This document shows, in pieces, positions 7,983-15,753 of a stretch of DNA of 40,978 nt. The notes under the pieces are model-generated. The model was not told the DNA's origin, ran no database searches, and worked only from the letters and a program-made list of their open reading frames with translations. The DNA comes from Candidatus Kapaibacterium sp. GTDB lineage: Bacteria; Bacteroidota; Ignavibacteria; Kapaibacteriales; UBA7675. Positions within the stretch are counted from its first letter, which is position 1. Each line of letters begins with the position of its first letter. The stretch lies in assembly GCA_028284775.1 (NCBI GenBank), contig JANQRB010000081.1, positions 1 through 40,978 of the forward strand. The letters are read 5' to 3'. The position numbers and the translations under genes were made by a program.

Positions 7983-8839
7983 TCTTTCTTTCCTTCAGAC
8001 TTTTCTGCGAGCAGCGATCGCAGTTCTGTCAGAACTTCGCTCTTCACTGCCGATACAAGTAGACTGTTTTCCCGACGAAGTGTCTCGATATCGCTGCGGA
8101 GCTCACTTACCATTTGTTCGACGGCGGCCGTGTTGTCGGATGTCATCTCGTCCACAAAGACGGCATTTGCCAGAGAAAGACCCAATACGCCGCCAGTCAA
8201 TAGGACAAACATAAAATAAAGGCGCACGAATATCGCAATATTTCGGGTCTCGCTCGAAGCTTCCAGGATACTTGGAATTTCATTCCAGCCTTCGACCGTG
8301 AAGGCATGGAATAGAGCAAATGAAGAGCGAATCGGATTGCCGAAGTATTGCGGCACCATCTCACCGAAGATCATCGTTGCAACGACCGCGAAGACAAAAT
8401 TCAAGAGGAAGAGCGCCAGGAAGACTCCAAACGACGCTTTTAAAGCGCGACCTATCCCGGCGTAAATTTTGTCGGCATCGGGGATAAACTTAAAAGCGCG
8501 GAACAGACGCAGCAATCGCCCCAGGCGCAGGATCAAGAATGCGCCGACGGTATGGGGAGCATCAAAAATCGTCAGCAGCGATGGCAGACTGAGCGCAAGG
8601 ATCACAAAGTCGAATTTGTTCCAGCTGTCACGCCAGTAGCTCGCAAACCCGGCGCCGGTAATCTTCAACCAGGCCTCGAGCACGAAGAATAGAACACAGA
8701 ATACATCGAGTACCGCCAGGCCAAGGCCGGCTCTTGCATGAATATCCGGGAAGCTGTCCAGAAAGAGCAGCAGCGCATTCAGGCTGATAACACTCAGCAC
8801 AATACGCTCGTGCGTTATGTACTTTCGGATTGAATGCAT
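7979..8839 (-). CDS. Voltage-gated cation channel, one-domain 6-TM (bacterial Nav/ion_trans family)
   Basis: This 286-residue protein has the six-helix layout of one-domain ion_trans channels such as NaChBac. The voltage-sensor helix S4 is 'LRLGRLLRLFRAFKFI', with positive charges every third residue (R105, R108, R111, R114, K117). The pore loop between S5 (about 136-160) and S6 (about 203-228) contains the filter 'TVEGWNE' (T181-E187), where sodium-selective bacterial channels have TLESWSM-like sequences; E183 is the expected ring of carboxylates. After S6 comes a heptad-like tail (about 238-282), as in the four-helix bundle that holds bacterial tetramers together. Ion preference (Na+, Ca2+ or mixed) cannot be settled by eye. 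It is the upstream partner of the cyclase gene and overlaps it by 4 nt. Confidence 0.88.
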   Translation of the reverse strand: MHSIRKYITHERIVLSVISLNALLLFLDSFPDIHARAGLGLAVLDVFCVLFFVLEAWLKITGAGFASYWRDSWNKFDFVILALSLPSLLTIFDAPHTVGAFLILRLGRLLRLFRAFKFIPDADKIYAGIGRALKASFGVFLALFLLNFVFAVVATMIFGEMVPQYFGNPIRSSFALFHAFTVEGWNEIPSILEASSETRNIAIFVRLYFMFVLLTGGVLGLSLANAVFVDEMTSDNTAAVEQMVSELRSDIETLRRENSLLVSAVKSEVLTELRSLLAEKSEGKKE

Positions 8840-8876
8840 GACGAAGAGCGTTGATGATTCCAGACGGACAGACCGA

Positions 8877-10655
8877 TTATTTCTGTTCTTGCGGTATGCT
8901 GCCGGAACGAGATCCCGGCAGCCATTTGGGAATGGCGTCGATCAGGCTCTGTGTGTACTCACGGCGCGGCGAGCGATAGACCTCATCGGCATTGCCGAGC
9001 TCCACGATTTTCCCATGCCTCATCACGGCGATCCGGTCGCTGATAAACTTAACGACACTGAGATCATGCGAAATAAAAATATAGCTAAGGTCGAATTCTT
9101 CACGCAATTCCACCAACAGGTTGAGTACCTGAGCCTGCACCGAGACATCCAGGGCCGAAACTGATTCGTCGCACACGATAAATCTTGGCTTGAGCGCCAG
9201 GGCGCGGGCAATACAGATTCGCTGCCGCTGGCCGCCGGAAAACTCGTGGGGATAGTGCCGGGCATAACGCGGCTCCATGCCCACCTTGATCAGGAGTTCG
9301 GCTACATAGTCGCGACGCTCGGCCAGGCCGGCGTGAGTGTTGTGCACCTTGAGCACTTCCATCAGGCTTGATCCTACCGAAAAGCGCGGGTTCAGCGAAC
9401 CGTAGGGATCCTGGAAAATTATCTGCAGATCGCGGCGCAAATTCCGCAGTTCCGCTCCCGCCAGAGTCCCGACATCGCGACCGGCAAAGCTGACCAGGCC
9501 GGCGGTCGGTTCCACCAAACGCAATATCGCCCGGCCAGTCGTGGTTTTGCCGCAGCCGGACTCACCCACCAGGCCGAGCGTTTCGCCTTTGCGTACCTCA
9601 AAATCGATGCCGTCCACGGCCTTGACACTGTCCCGCGAACGACCGAACAACCCCGCTCCCAGCCCGAAATGCACCTCAAGTCCGCGAACGCTCAGTAGAA
9701 CTTCCTGTTCGTTTACAGCCCGGCGGCGGCTTTGCAGTTCCGCATCGGGCATGGTCAGCTTATCGACAAGATCTTCAATGTTCCGATCCGAGCGCGTCAC
9801 AAAGGCGCCGCCGTCCTTTTCTTCCATAAAATCATTGACGGTGGGCAGGGAACGCAGTCGGCGTTCCAATGGCGGGCGGCATGCCAGCAGTCCCCGCGTG
9901 TATGGGTGTTCCGGCTGCTCAAAAATTTGCTGCACCGGACCGTACTCAACGATCCGCCCGCGATACATTACCGCAACGTCATCAGCGATTGAGGCAATCA
10001 CACCGAGGTCGTGGGTAATAAAGATCAGGCTCATGCGATGGCGCTCCTGCAGCTCGCGCATCAGATCCAGAATGCGGGCCTGCACCGTCACATCCAGGGC
10101 AGTCGTAGGCTCGTCGGCGATCAGGACATCGGGACGACAACTCATTGCCATCGCTATCATAATCCGCTGTTTCTGTCCCCCGGAAAGCTCATGCGGATAT
10201 TGGTCGACCATCGTTGCAGGGCGCGGCAACTGTACTTCGCGGAGCAGCTCGATCGTCCGTTCGCGCGCCTCGCGGCGATTCATTCCCCGATGCAGGCAGA
10301 GAGCCTCCGCAATCTGATCCCCGCAGCGATAGACAGGATTAAGCGAGGTCATCGGCTCCTGAAAAATCATCGCCAGTCGATTGCCGCGATAGGCGCGCAT
10401 GTCCTTGGCGGAAAGTTGCAGGAGGTCAATCGGCCCCTCCCCGCCGTCGAACAGAATACGCCCCTGGACGATCTGTGCCGGAGGTGTCGACAGCAGACGC
10501 ATTATCGATAAGGAGCTGACCGATTTCCCTGATCCCGATTCGCCGACAATGCCGAGGCTGCGTCCCCGCCCGAGCGCGAAGCTGACATCATCCACCGCTC
10601 GAACTTTGCCACGTTCGGTCGTAAACTCCGTAATGAGATTTTCTACTTGCAGCAC
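8877..10655 (-). CDS. Fused double-ATPase of a peptide/nickel ABC transporter (DppD-DppF/YejF type)
   Basis: At 592 residues, the protein holds two complete ABC ATPase domains in tandem. The N-terminal half has Walker A 'GESGSGKS' (38-45), signature 'LSGGQKQR' and Walker B 'VLIADEPTTALD'. The C-terminal half has Walker A 'GESGCGKT', signature 'FSGGQRQR' and Walker B 'FIVCDESVSALD'. Each half ends in the oligopeptide-transporter extension found in OppD/DppD and OppF/DppF. Such fusions (YejF, GsiA) power import of peptides or glutathione. No permease or binding-protein gene adjoins it, unlike the separate oppDFABC set at 25.5-31.7 kb, so it may serve permeases elsewhere. Start: ATG 10655. All ATPase motifs look intact in both halves. 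Confidence 0.9.
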   Translation of the reverse strand: MLQVENLITEFTTERGKVRAVDDVSFALGRGRSLGIVGESGSGKSVSSLSIMRLLSTPPAQIVQGRILFDGGEGPIDLLQLSAKDMRAYRGNRLAMIFQEPMTSLNPVYRCGDQIAEALCLHRGMNRREARERTIELLREVQLPRPATMVDQYPHELSGGQKQRIMIAMAMSCRPDVLIADEPTTALDVTVQARILDLMRELQERHRMSLIFITHDLGVIASIADDVAVMYRGRIVEYGPVQQIFEQPEHPYTRGLLACRPPLERRLRSLPTVNDFMEEKDGGAFVTRSDRNIEDLVDKLTMPDAELQSRRRAVNEQEVLLSVRGLEVHFGLGAGLFGRSRDSVKAVDGIDFEVRKGETLGLVGESGCGKTTTGRAILRLVEPTAGLVSFAGRDVGTLAGAELRNLRRDLQIIFQDPYGSLNPRFSVGSSLMEVLKVHNTHAGLAERRDYVAELLIKVGMEPRYARHYPHEFSGGQRQRICIARALALKPRFIVCDESVSALDVSVQAQVLNLLVELREEFDLSYIFISHDLSVVKFISDRIAVMRHGKIVELGNADEVYRSPRREYTQSLIDAIPKWLPGSRSGSIPQEQK

Positions 10656-10757
10656 CGTCGTGTCGATGTCTATCTCCGTCGTCAGTTAACAAAGAAGCTC
10701 CGTCATCGCCGCCGGCCACGCTTGCATACGCACACCATGCCGATAATTGCGACCTGG

Positions 10758-12086
10758 CTACGCGAAGATCGAGGACAAAATACCGCGGCCTTTGCGCTTC
10801 GCGATCGTGATGCCGGGATTTTGCTGCTCAAACAGATTCAGCACGGCCGGCTCGCAGAGCTCATAAAATTCCGGATCGAAGTTTGCCTGATCGAGATGCG
10901 CCAGCACGTAATCGATCGGGCGTTCTTCTCGCAGCCAGCGTTCACAGGTGCTATGTCGGTAGCGAATGCCCATCGTATTGAAGCCGATCACGGCTTTGTC
11001 ATTGTACACGATGCGAATGCTGCGTTTGCCGTCGGGGTGCTCCCAGTACAGGTTTTTTTCGCCCGGGGTGTTAAAGTTAACAAGACCATAGGTATGGTAT
11101 TCAATATCGAAAAACTTAGCCGAGTTAAACAAAATTCCGCGTTCGTATTTGCTGCGCGTGCCGCAGATAGTGTGGGCCACGACTTCACCGTGCATCTTGC
11201 CTGTATACCACAGTTGCTCGATGCGGTTGCGCTTCTCCGGGTCGGGCACGATAATCTCGGCGCAGTCGCCAATGGCATAAACGTCGGCGACATTGGTTTC
11301 CAGATAATCGTTCACCAATACGCCGCGATTGCAGTCGACCGCGCTGCTCCGCAGAAAGTCGATATTGGGGTGGACGCCGGCCGTAAGAGCTACAAACTGG
11401 CAGGCGATTTCTTCGTCCTGGTTGCTGCGAACGGCACGTACGCGGCCATTGGCATCCGGCAATATCTCTTTCAGTTCGGTTTGCAAACGCAAGTCGACGC
11501 CGTGTTCGCGAACGTGCCGCGACACCATAGCGGCTTCTTCGGCGGGCAGCACGTTGTCCCAGTACTCTTTTTCCCGCACCAGAAAGCTTACCGGAATCGA
11601 GCGCGAATCGAGCATCTCGGCCACCTCAATTCCGATGAGTCCGCCACCGACAATAACCGCGTGCTCAACATCTTGGGTGTTTTGCTCCATCAGTTCGAGA
11701 TCCTGCATCGAGTAAAGTCCCTGCACGCCGCGCAGATCCTGTCCAGGCCAGCCGAACTTGTTGGAAGCCGAGCCCGAGGCGATAATGAGGACATCGTAGG
11801 GCATCACGATCCCGCTGAGCAGCTCGACTTTTTTGGATTCCGTGTCCACCCGCGTCACATAATCACGCAGGCGAGCGATGCGATTTTTTTCCCAGAACCA
11901 GTCCTCGTGAGGCTTGGTATGATCGAAGGTCATGTGGCCCATGTAAATGTACATCAGGGCCGGGCGCGAATAGAAATACTCTGTCTCCCCCGAAATGATG
12001 GTGATATCATCGTCGCTCAGCTTGCGAATGTGACGAGCGGCCGTCACGCCCGCGATTCCATTGCCTATGATAAGCACGTGACTCAT
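10758..12086 (-). CDS. FAD/NAD(P)-dependent pyridine nucleotide-disulfide-type oxidoreductase
   Basis: The start ATG 12086 is chosen because GGGAGGAG lies just upstream and the FAD motif begins at once; the frame extends to 12185 without sense. The 442-residue protein has an N-terminal FAD-binding Rossmann motif 'GNGIAG' (8-13), an NAD(P)-binding motif 'VGGGLIG' (146-152), the second FAD contact 'AIGDCAE' (271-277), and a C-terminal domain of about 130 residues. This is the layout of NADH:rubredoxin/ferredoxin reductases and the N-terminal part of NirB. No redox-active CxxC disulfide is seen, so it should pass electrons by FAD rather than a thiol pair. It is the last gene of the minus-strand run Rieske, cytochrome b, 36-aa peptide, this gene, separated from the peptide by 97-105 nt. 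It may connect NAD(P)H to that complex; this is inference. Confidence 0.87.
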   Translation of the reverse strand: MSHVLIIGNGIAGVTAARHIRKLSDDDITIISGETEYFYSRPALMYIYMGHMTFDHTKPHEDWFWEKNRIARLRDYVTRVDTESKKVELLSGIVMPYDVLIIASGSASNKFGWPGQDLRGVQGLYSMQDLELMEQNTQDVEHAVIVGGGLIGIEVAEMLDSRSIPVSFLVREKEYWDNVLPAEEAAMVSRHVREHGVDLRLQTELKEILPDANGRVRAVRSNQDEEIACQFVALTAGVHPNIDFLRSSAVDCNRGVLVNDYLETNVADVYAIGDCAEIIVPDPEKRNRIEQLWYTGKMHGEVVAHTICGTRSKYERGILFNSAKFFDIEYHTYGLVNFNTPGEKNLYWEHPDGKRSIRIVYNDKAVIGFNTMGIRYRHSTCERWLREERPIDYVLAHLDQANFDPEFYELCEPAVLNLFEQQNPGITIAKRKGRGILSSIFA

Positions 12087-12191
12087 GCACTCCTCCCTTG
12101 TAACAGCAACAAGAATTTCCGGAATCGACCCGTGCCGGTCGGTATCTGAGGTCCGAATCGGCGACAGGAAAGACAGGGTAACCACCGCCTA

Positions 12192-12302
12192 TCAAGTATC
12201 GTTCCGCTCGTCAGAGGCAGCCCGGCCGCGCTGATGAATTTTCACCAGCAGGGTCGCGAGCGCCGTCACCGCGACGAGACTGAACAGCAGCAGGTCAGCC
12301 AT
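12192..12302 (-). CDS. 36-residue single-helix membrane peptide coupled to cytochrome b
   Basis: This short gene reads MADLLLFSLVAV...KIHQRGR...ERNDT, with one hydrophobic helix (about residues 3-20) and a basic then acidic polar tail. Its ATG (12302) overlaps the last 8 nt of the cytochrome b gene (shared ATGGCTGA), and a G-rich tract (GGGGGG, about 8 nt upstream) could act as ribosome site. The same 8-nt overlap style joins the Rieske and cytochrome b genes just upstream. Small one-helix subunits are common in cytochrome bc1, b6f and cbb3 complexes (PetG, PetL, PetN, CcoQ), so a structural subunit is a reasonable guess. No sequence family is recognised, and such a short frame could be chance. 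Confidence 0.5.
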   Translation of the reverse strand: MADLLLFSLVAVTALATLLVKIHQRGRAASDERNDT

Positions 12303-13740
12303 AGGCCCCCCAGCACAACAGCACGATGATTCCACCGACAATACCCAAGGATAGCCAGTAGCAGACCGTACTCAAAGCGCCCGGCAGTTTTCGACTCCAG
12401 GGCGCCAGGATAAGAATTCCGGCCGCCGCAATAAGCAGAGGACCAGCGATCGGCAAGGGTAAAATATTGAATAATTGATAGACAGGCAGAAAATACCATG
12501 CCGGACGCAACTGCTCCGACGGCACGGCGGCAGCCGAGACATCTGCCGCGATATCTCCAGCGCTCGCCGCCGGCAGCGGCCAGAGGGATGCCATCATGAT
12601 CAGGGTATAAAACAAAAGAACAGCGAGCACGCCAAAACGCAGCGCGCCGTCGGGCCACCAGACCAGCGTATCGCTAGCTTGCTTGCTGCTTCTGCTCACC
12701 AGCGCAACGGCCGCATGAGCCCCAATGGGCGGCAGGAAGGCCAAGGCCAGGCTCACCCACAGGGAATCGGCACTAAAGTTTCCCGTCGTTATTGCGCCGG
12801 CAAGCGGCAGCAGGACCAGCAGGCAAAGACTCGTCAGGCTGCCGCGTAATTCGGAATGAACCTGTACGGCATTCCCTTCCGCCTTGCGCTGCCGACATAA
12901 AACAGCGATTGCGACAGCCGGAAGCAGCAATAGCGGCAGCAGCGTCACGTGCAGCGCATACATGCGCGGCAGGGTCGCAGCATCGACGGTCGGGCCACCG
13001 CGCAGCAGGTCGGCCAGCAGCGGACCCAGGGCCGGGATTGTCTCCTCGACGGCTGAGAGTCCGATTTCGGCCGCTGCGAGGCCAAGCTGACTCCAGGGAA
13101 GAATCGAGCCGGTATATGCGGCTGCCAGCGCCAGGAGAAACAGAGCGACGACCATCAGCCAAAGACCATAGTCGACAGGCCGGCGTCGGAGTGATATCAG
13201 TTTCAGGAAGAGGTAGCCCGCGAGCGTGGCAATCAGAAAGCCGGCGGCATAGTGGTGCGCCGCGCGAATCGTCGTGCCGAAGTCCATTTCGCGACTGATA
13301 CCGTACTCGACACTCTGATACGCCGCAGGAAGATAGGCCGGCCGTCCCGTTGCGGGTAAGTCCAGCACCAGCGCCAGTGAGTCGAAGGGCAGTATCGGCC
13401 GCGAATCTTCAACGCTCCAGGGCAAGAACAATACTTCACCTTGCAGGGCTCCCCAGCCGCTTTGCGGATCATGGAAATCGGCGCGGAGCGTCAATGCGAC
13501 AAGCGGACGGCCCTCGGCATCAACAACAGGACGGGCGGAGGCTTCGTAATTCAGCTGCAAGAGGGGCCCCGTCACGGCCAGTACAAGGAAGGACAGCATG
13601 GCGGCGGCGGCAAAATAGGAAGGGAGACTTGTCTCCGTCCCGCGCATGGGACGGTAGATGATACAACGCAGGATCGTGGTATGATGGCCGGCCTGCGGCA
13701 AGCCGGAGTCGTCGGGCATACTGCGACCGGGATCAGACAT
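12295..13740 (-). CDS. Divergent cytochrome b of a Rieske/cytb complex, apparently lacking heme bH ligands
   Basis: The 481-residue membrane protein matches cytochrome b/b6 across its core: helix A (42-62), helix B starting 'TIRAAHHYAAG' (157-167), the cd region 'GSILPWSQLG' (211-220) through 'LLADLLRGG', helix D starting 'RMYALHVTLLPL' (259-270), and a C-terminal subunit-IV-like part with 'RPAWYFLPVYQLF' (412-424). Expected heme bL ligands H162 and H264 are present. The expected bH partners, 14 residues on in helix B and 14-15 on in helix D, are Tyr176 and Ile278/Ala279, with no His nearby. PEWY reads PAWY (A414). About 75 extra residues lie between helices A and B (about 68-140), and extra hydrophobic segments (about 301-348) lie before helix E. 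It overlaps the Rieske gene by 8 nt. Confidence 0.85.
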   Translation of the reverse strand: MSDPGRSMPDDSGLPQAGHHTTILRCIIYRPMRGTETSLPSYFAAAAMLSFLVLAVTGPLLQLNYEASARPVVDAEGRPLVALTLRADFHDPQSGWGALQGEVLFLPWSVEDSRPILPFDSLALVLDLPATGRPAYLPAAYQSVEYGISREMDFGTTIRAAHHYAAGFLIATLAGYLFLKLISLRRRPVDYGLWLMVVALFLLALAAAYTGSILPWSQLGLAAAEIGLSAVEETIPALGPLLADLLRGGPTVDAATLPRMYALHVTLLPLLLLPAVAIAVLCRQRKAEGNAVQVHSELRGSLTSLCLLVLLPLAGAITTGNFSADSLWVSLALAFLPPIGAHAAVALVSRSSKQASDTLVWWPDGALRFGVLAVLLFYTLIMMASLWPLPAASAGDIAADVSAAAVPSEQLRPAWYFLPVYQLFNILPLPIAGPLLIAAAGILILAPWSRKLPGALSTVCYWLSLGIVGGIIVLLCWGAYG

Positions 13741-14188
13741 CAGTATTCTTGTCCATCAGTAGCAGATTGTCGTTGCGAAGGACAAGGGGCAGCTCTTCCA
13801 GATCTCGCTCCGGGGGCAATTTGGCCACGGTTCCGTCTTCATGAAAGGCTCCGCCATGGCAATGACACTTAAAAAGACGTTCATTGCGATGCCAACGCAG
13901 CAGACAGCCCGCATGCGTGCAGCGCAGGTTAAATGCGCGCAGAGAGCCGCTACGCGTTCGAACAATACCCACGCGCTTGGCGCCTAAGCTTAGACTGCGA
14001 TACCCCGTCGCGCCGACGACTTCCGCCGCGGGCCCGAGATTGAGCGGCGGAGCTGGCGCCCCTTTGCGGGCCGAATCGCGCAGATACATCGCAACGCCGT
14101 AGGGCAATGGAAGCAAGAATGCGCTTAACGATCCCGCCAACAAAAGCGATACGAAACGCCGCCTTTCTTCCTCATCCGTCCCGGCCAT
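13733..14188 (-). CDS. Rieske [2Fe-2S] iron-sulfur protein
   Basis: This 151-residue protein has an N-terminal membrane anchor (about residues 12-36, 'FVSLLLAGSLSAFLLPLPYG') and a Rieske fold. Box 1 is C90-T-H92-A-G-C95 and box 2 is C108-H-C110-H111-G-G; C90, H92, C108 and H111 ligate the [2Fe-2S] cluster, and C95/C110 are positioned for the stabilising disulfide. In bc-type complexes the Rieske protein takes one electron from quinol at the Qo site. Box 2 has 'CHCHGG' where CPCHGS is common; Gly in place of the hydrogen-bonding Ser usually goes with a lower redox potential. It is the first gene of the operon and overlaps cytochrome b by 8 nt (shared ATGTCTGA). It is divergent from the ftsB-like gene. 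Confidence 0.92.
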   Translation of the reverse strand: MAGTDEEERRRFVSLLLAGSLSAFLLPLPYGVAMYLRDSARKGAPAPPLNLGPAAEVVGATGYRSLSLGAKRVGIVRTRSGSLRAFNLRCTHAGCLLRWHRNERLFKCHCHGGAFHEDGTVAKLPPERDLEELPLVLRNDNLLLMDKNTDV

Positions 14189-14317
14189 TGGCTTTCCTTT
14201 CTTGCAATCCGCCGTTTACTCCGTCGATTGATTCGCCGGCGCCGCAAATTAGGAAAAAAATGCTATTTTGAGCGCCGCAGACCGGAAGAGAAATGCGGTG
14301 GAACACCCGCCCGTCAA

Positions 14318-14641
14318 ATGAAATTTATGCCGCGTAACACTACCAGACAAAGTACCAAAGGCCAGATTCGGCGGCGCCTGCTGCTGTCTCTGCTCCTCGT
14401 CGCGCCGGTACTCGGCTTTGTTACTTTTTCCAGCTACGGCCTGCTGACACGGATCGAGCTGGAGATGGAGTATGCCCGCATCGAGCAGGATATTCGCCAT
14501 GAAGGCGAACGACGGGATTCCCTGCTACTGTGGAACAAACGTCTGCGCAGCGATACACTCCTGATTGAAAAGATGGCGCGTGAAGATTACGGTATGATCA
14601 AGCCCGGCGAAACCGTGTATGTCCTGGAACGGCCGGATTAA
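14318..14641 (+). CDS. FtsB/DivIC-like septum formation initiator
   Basis: The 107-residue product from ATG 14318 (ATG 14327 is also possible; neither has a strong ribosome site) has a basic N-terminus, one membrane helix (about 20-43) and a coiled-coil-prone segment rich in Glu, Leu and Arg (about 45-80). It ends with 'IEKMAREDYGMIKPGETVYVL', the conserved signature of FtsB/DivIC proteins, summarised by its core 'AREDYGMIKPGE'. These bitopic proteins bridge FtsL and FtsQ in the divisome at mid-cell. The frame is open further upstream to 14228, but that leader is a run of Arg and Lys without coding character. A ROK kinase follows 20 nt downstream and probably shares the transcript. Confidence 0.82.
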   Translation: MKFMPRNTTRQSTKGQIRRRLLLSLLLVAPVLGFVTFSSYGLLTRIELEMEYARIEQDIRHEGERRDSLLLWNKRLRSDTLLIEKMAREDYGMIKPGETVYVLERPD

Positions 14642-14661
14642 GCGAGAGGGTATTCAGACTG

Positions 14662-15639
14662 ATGTACGGTGCAATCGACCTTGGCGGAACGAATATTAAG
14701 GCGGCTATTGTCCGTCCCGACGGGCATATTCTCGCCCGTCAGTCGGAGCCGACCAATGCGAAGGCGGGGCCGGATGCCGTGCTTGCGCAGATGCGCCGCT
14801 GCGTCGAGTGGCTGTGCCGACACGAGCATCCCATTCAGGCGGTCGGCGTCGGCGTTCCCGGCGTCGTCAATCCTGAGGATGGCTGTGCATACCATCCTCC
14901 GAATCTCAGCGATTGGAAGGTTGTGCCCGTTCGCAGCACACTGGCGGCATTTTGCTCGCGGCCTCTCTTTGTTGATAATGATGCCAATGCGGGCGGCATC
15001 GGCGAGGCGGAAGCCGGCAACGGCCGGGATGCCGAGAGTTTTCTTTATCTGACACTCGGAACAGGTGTCGGTGGCGCGATTATCCTTAACAAAAAACTGT
15101 ATCGCGGCGAAAGGGGCGGGGCGGCGGAAATCGGCCATATCATCGTCCGCGAAGATGTGGCGCCGGAAACAACGGAGCCCGGCTTTCGCGCAGGTACCAT
15201 GGAGGAATACATCGGCCGCGAGGGTCTCATCGACTTTGTACGCGAATTTGTCAGCCGCGCCGGTATCGACAGTCCGCTGCGTGACAAAGAACATTTCGAC
15301 GTTGCGGATATTTCCGTGGCGGCGCATGAAGGCGATCCGGCGGCACTGGCCTGCTTTCGCCGCGCCGGGCAGATTCTCGGCGCCGGATTGGCGTCGGTAT
15401 TGGCAATACTCGATCTGCAGGTCGTAATAGTCGGCGGCGGAATTTCCCAGGCCCACCCGCTGCTACTGGATACTGCGCGCGAGACCCTGCGCGAGCGCGC
15501 CATTCCAACAGTCGCCGAGCGCGCCGTCATCCGTCTGGCGCGCTTTGGTAAGGACGCAGGTCTCGTCGGCGCGGCTATGCTGGCCAAAAATGCACTCGAC
15601 CGTCCCCGGACCGGCAATTTGGTGCAACCTGAGCGTTAG
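14662..15639 (+). CDS. ROK-family sugar kinase (glucokinase-like), zinc motif absent
   Basis: The 325-residue protein opens with the ATP-phosphate motif 'DLGGTNIK' (6-13) and shows the ROK/hexokinase-actin landmarks 'GVGVPGVV', the catalytic 'DNDANAGGIGEA' (near 111-122), 'TLGTGVGG' and 'RGERGGAAEIGH'. ROK kinases phosphorylate glucose, N-acetylmannosamine or related sugars. The usual zinc site after the GH motif, CxCGxxGCxE, is missing: the matching stretch is 'EPGFRAGTMEEY', with no cysteine at any of the three positions. Glucokinase is the commonest function in the family but is not certain here. It lies 20 nt behind the ftsB-like gene. Length and the remaining motifs are normal. Confidence 0.85.
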   Translation: MYGAIDLGGTNIKAAIVRPDGHILARQSEPTNAKAGPDAVLAQMRRCVEWLCRHEHPIQAVGVGVPGVVNPEDGCAYHPPNLSDWKVVPVRSTLAAFCSRPLFVDNDANAGGIGEAEAGNGRDAESFLYLTLGTGVGGAIILNKKLYRGERGGAAEIGHIIVREDVAPETTEPGFRAGTMEEYIGREGLIDFVREFVSRAGIDSPLRDKEHFDVADISVAAHEGDPAALACFRRAGQILGAGLASVLAILDLQVVIVGGGISQAHPLLLDTARETLRERAIPTVAERAVIRLARFGKDAGLVGAAMLAKNALDRPRTGNLVQPER

Positions 15640-15753
15640 CCTGCGTACTCCGACCAGCTTCCCGGAAAATGAATCAAATGTTGCGAGTGTGGATTGAAGG
15701 CCTCAACAGGACTCGTCTTGTGCGCGACATTGAAGAACAATTCGGATCAACGC

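Noticed and set aside
10758..12086. Assimilatory nitrite reductase NirB
   Set aside because: Only the FAD/NAD(P) part is present; there are no sulfite/nitrite-reductase siroheme or BFD-like iron-sulfur domains.
10647..12149. A 500-codon plus-strand open frame opposite the FAD oxidoreductase gene
   Set aside because: It is antisense to a protein with intact FAD and NAD(P) motifs, has no recognisable domain, and is a by-product of GC-rich codon use.
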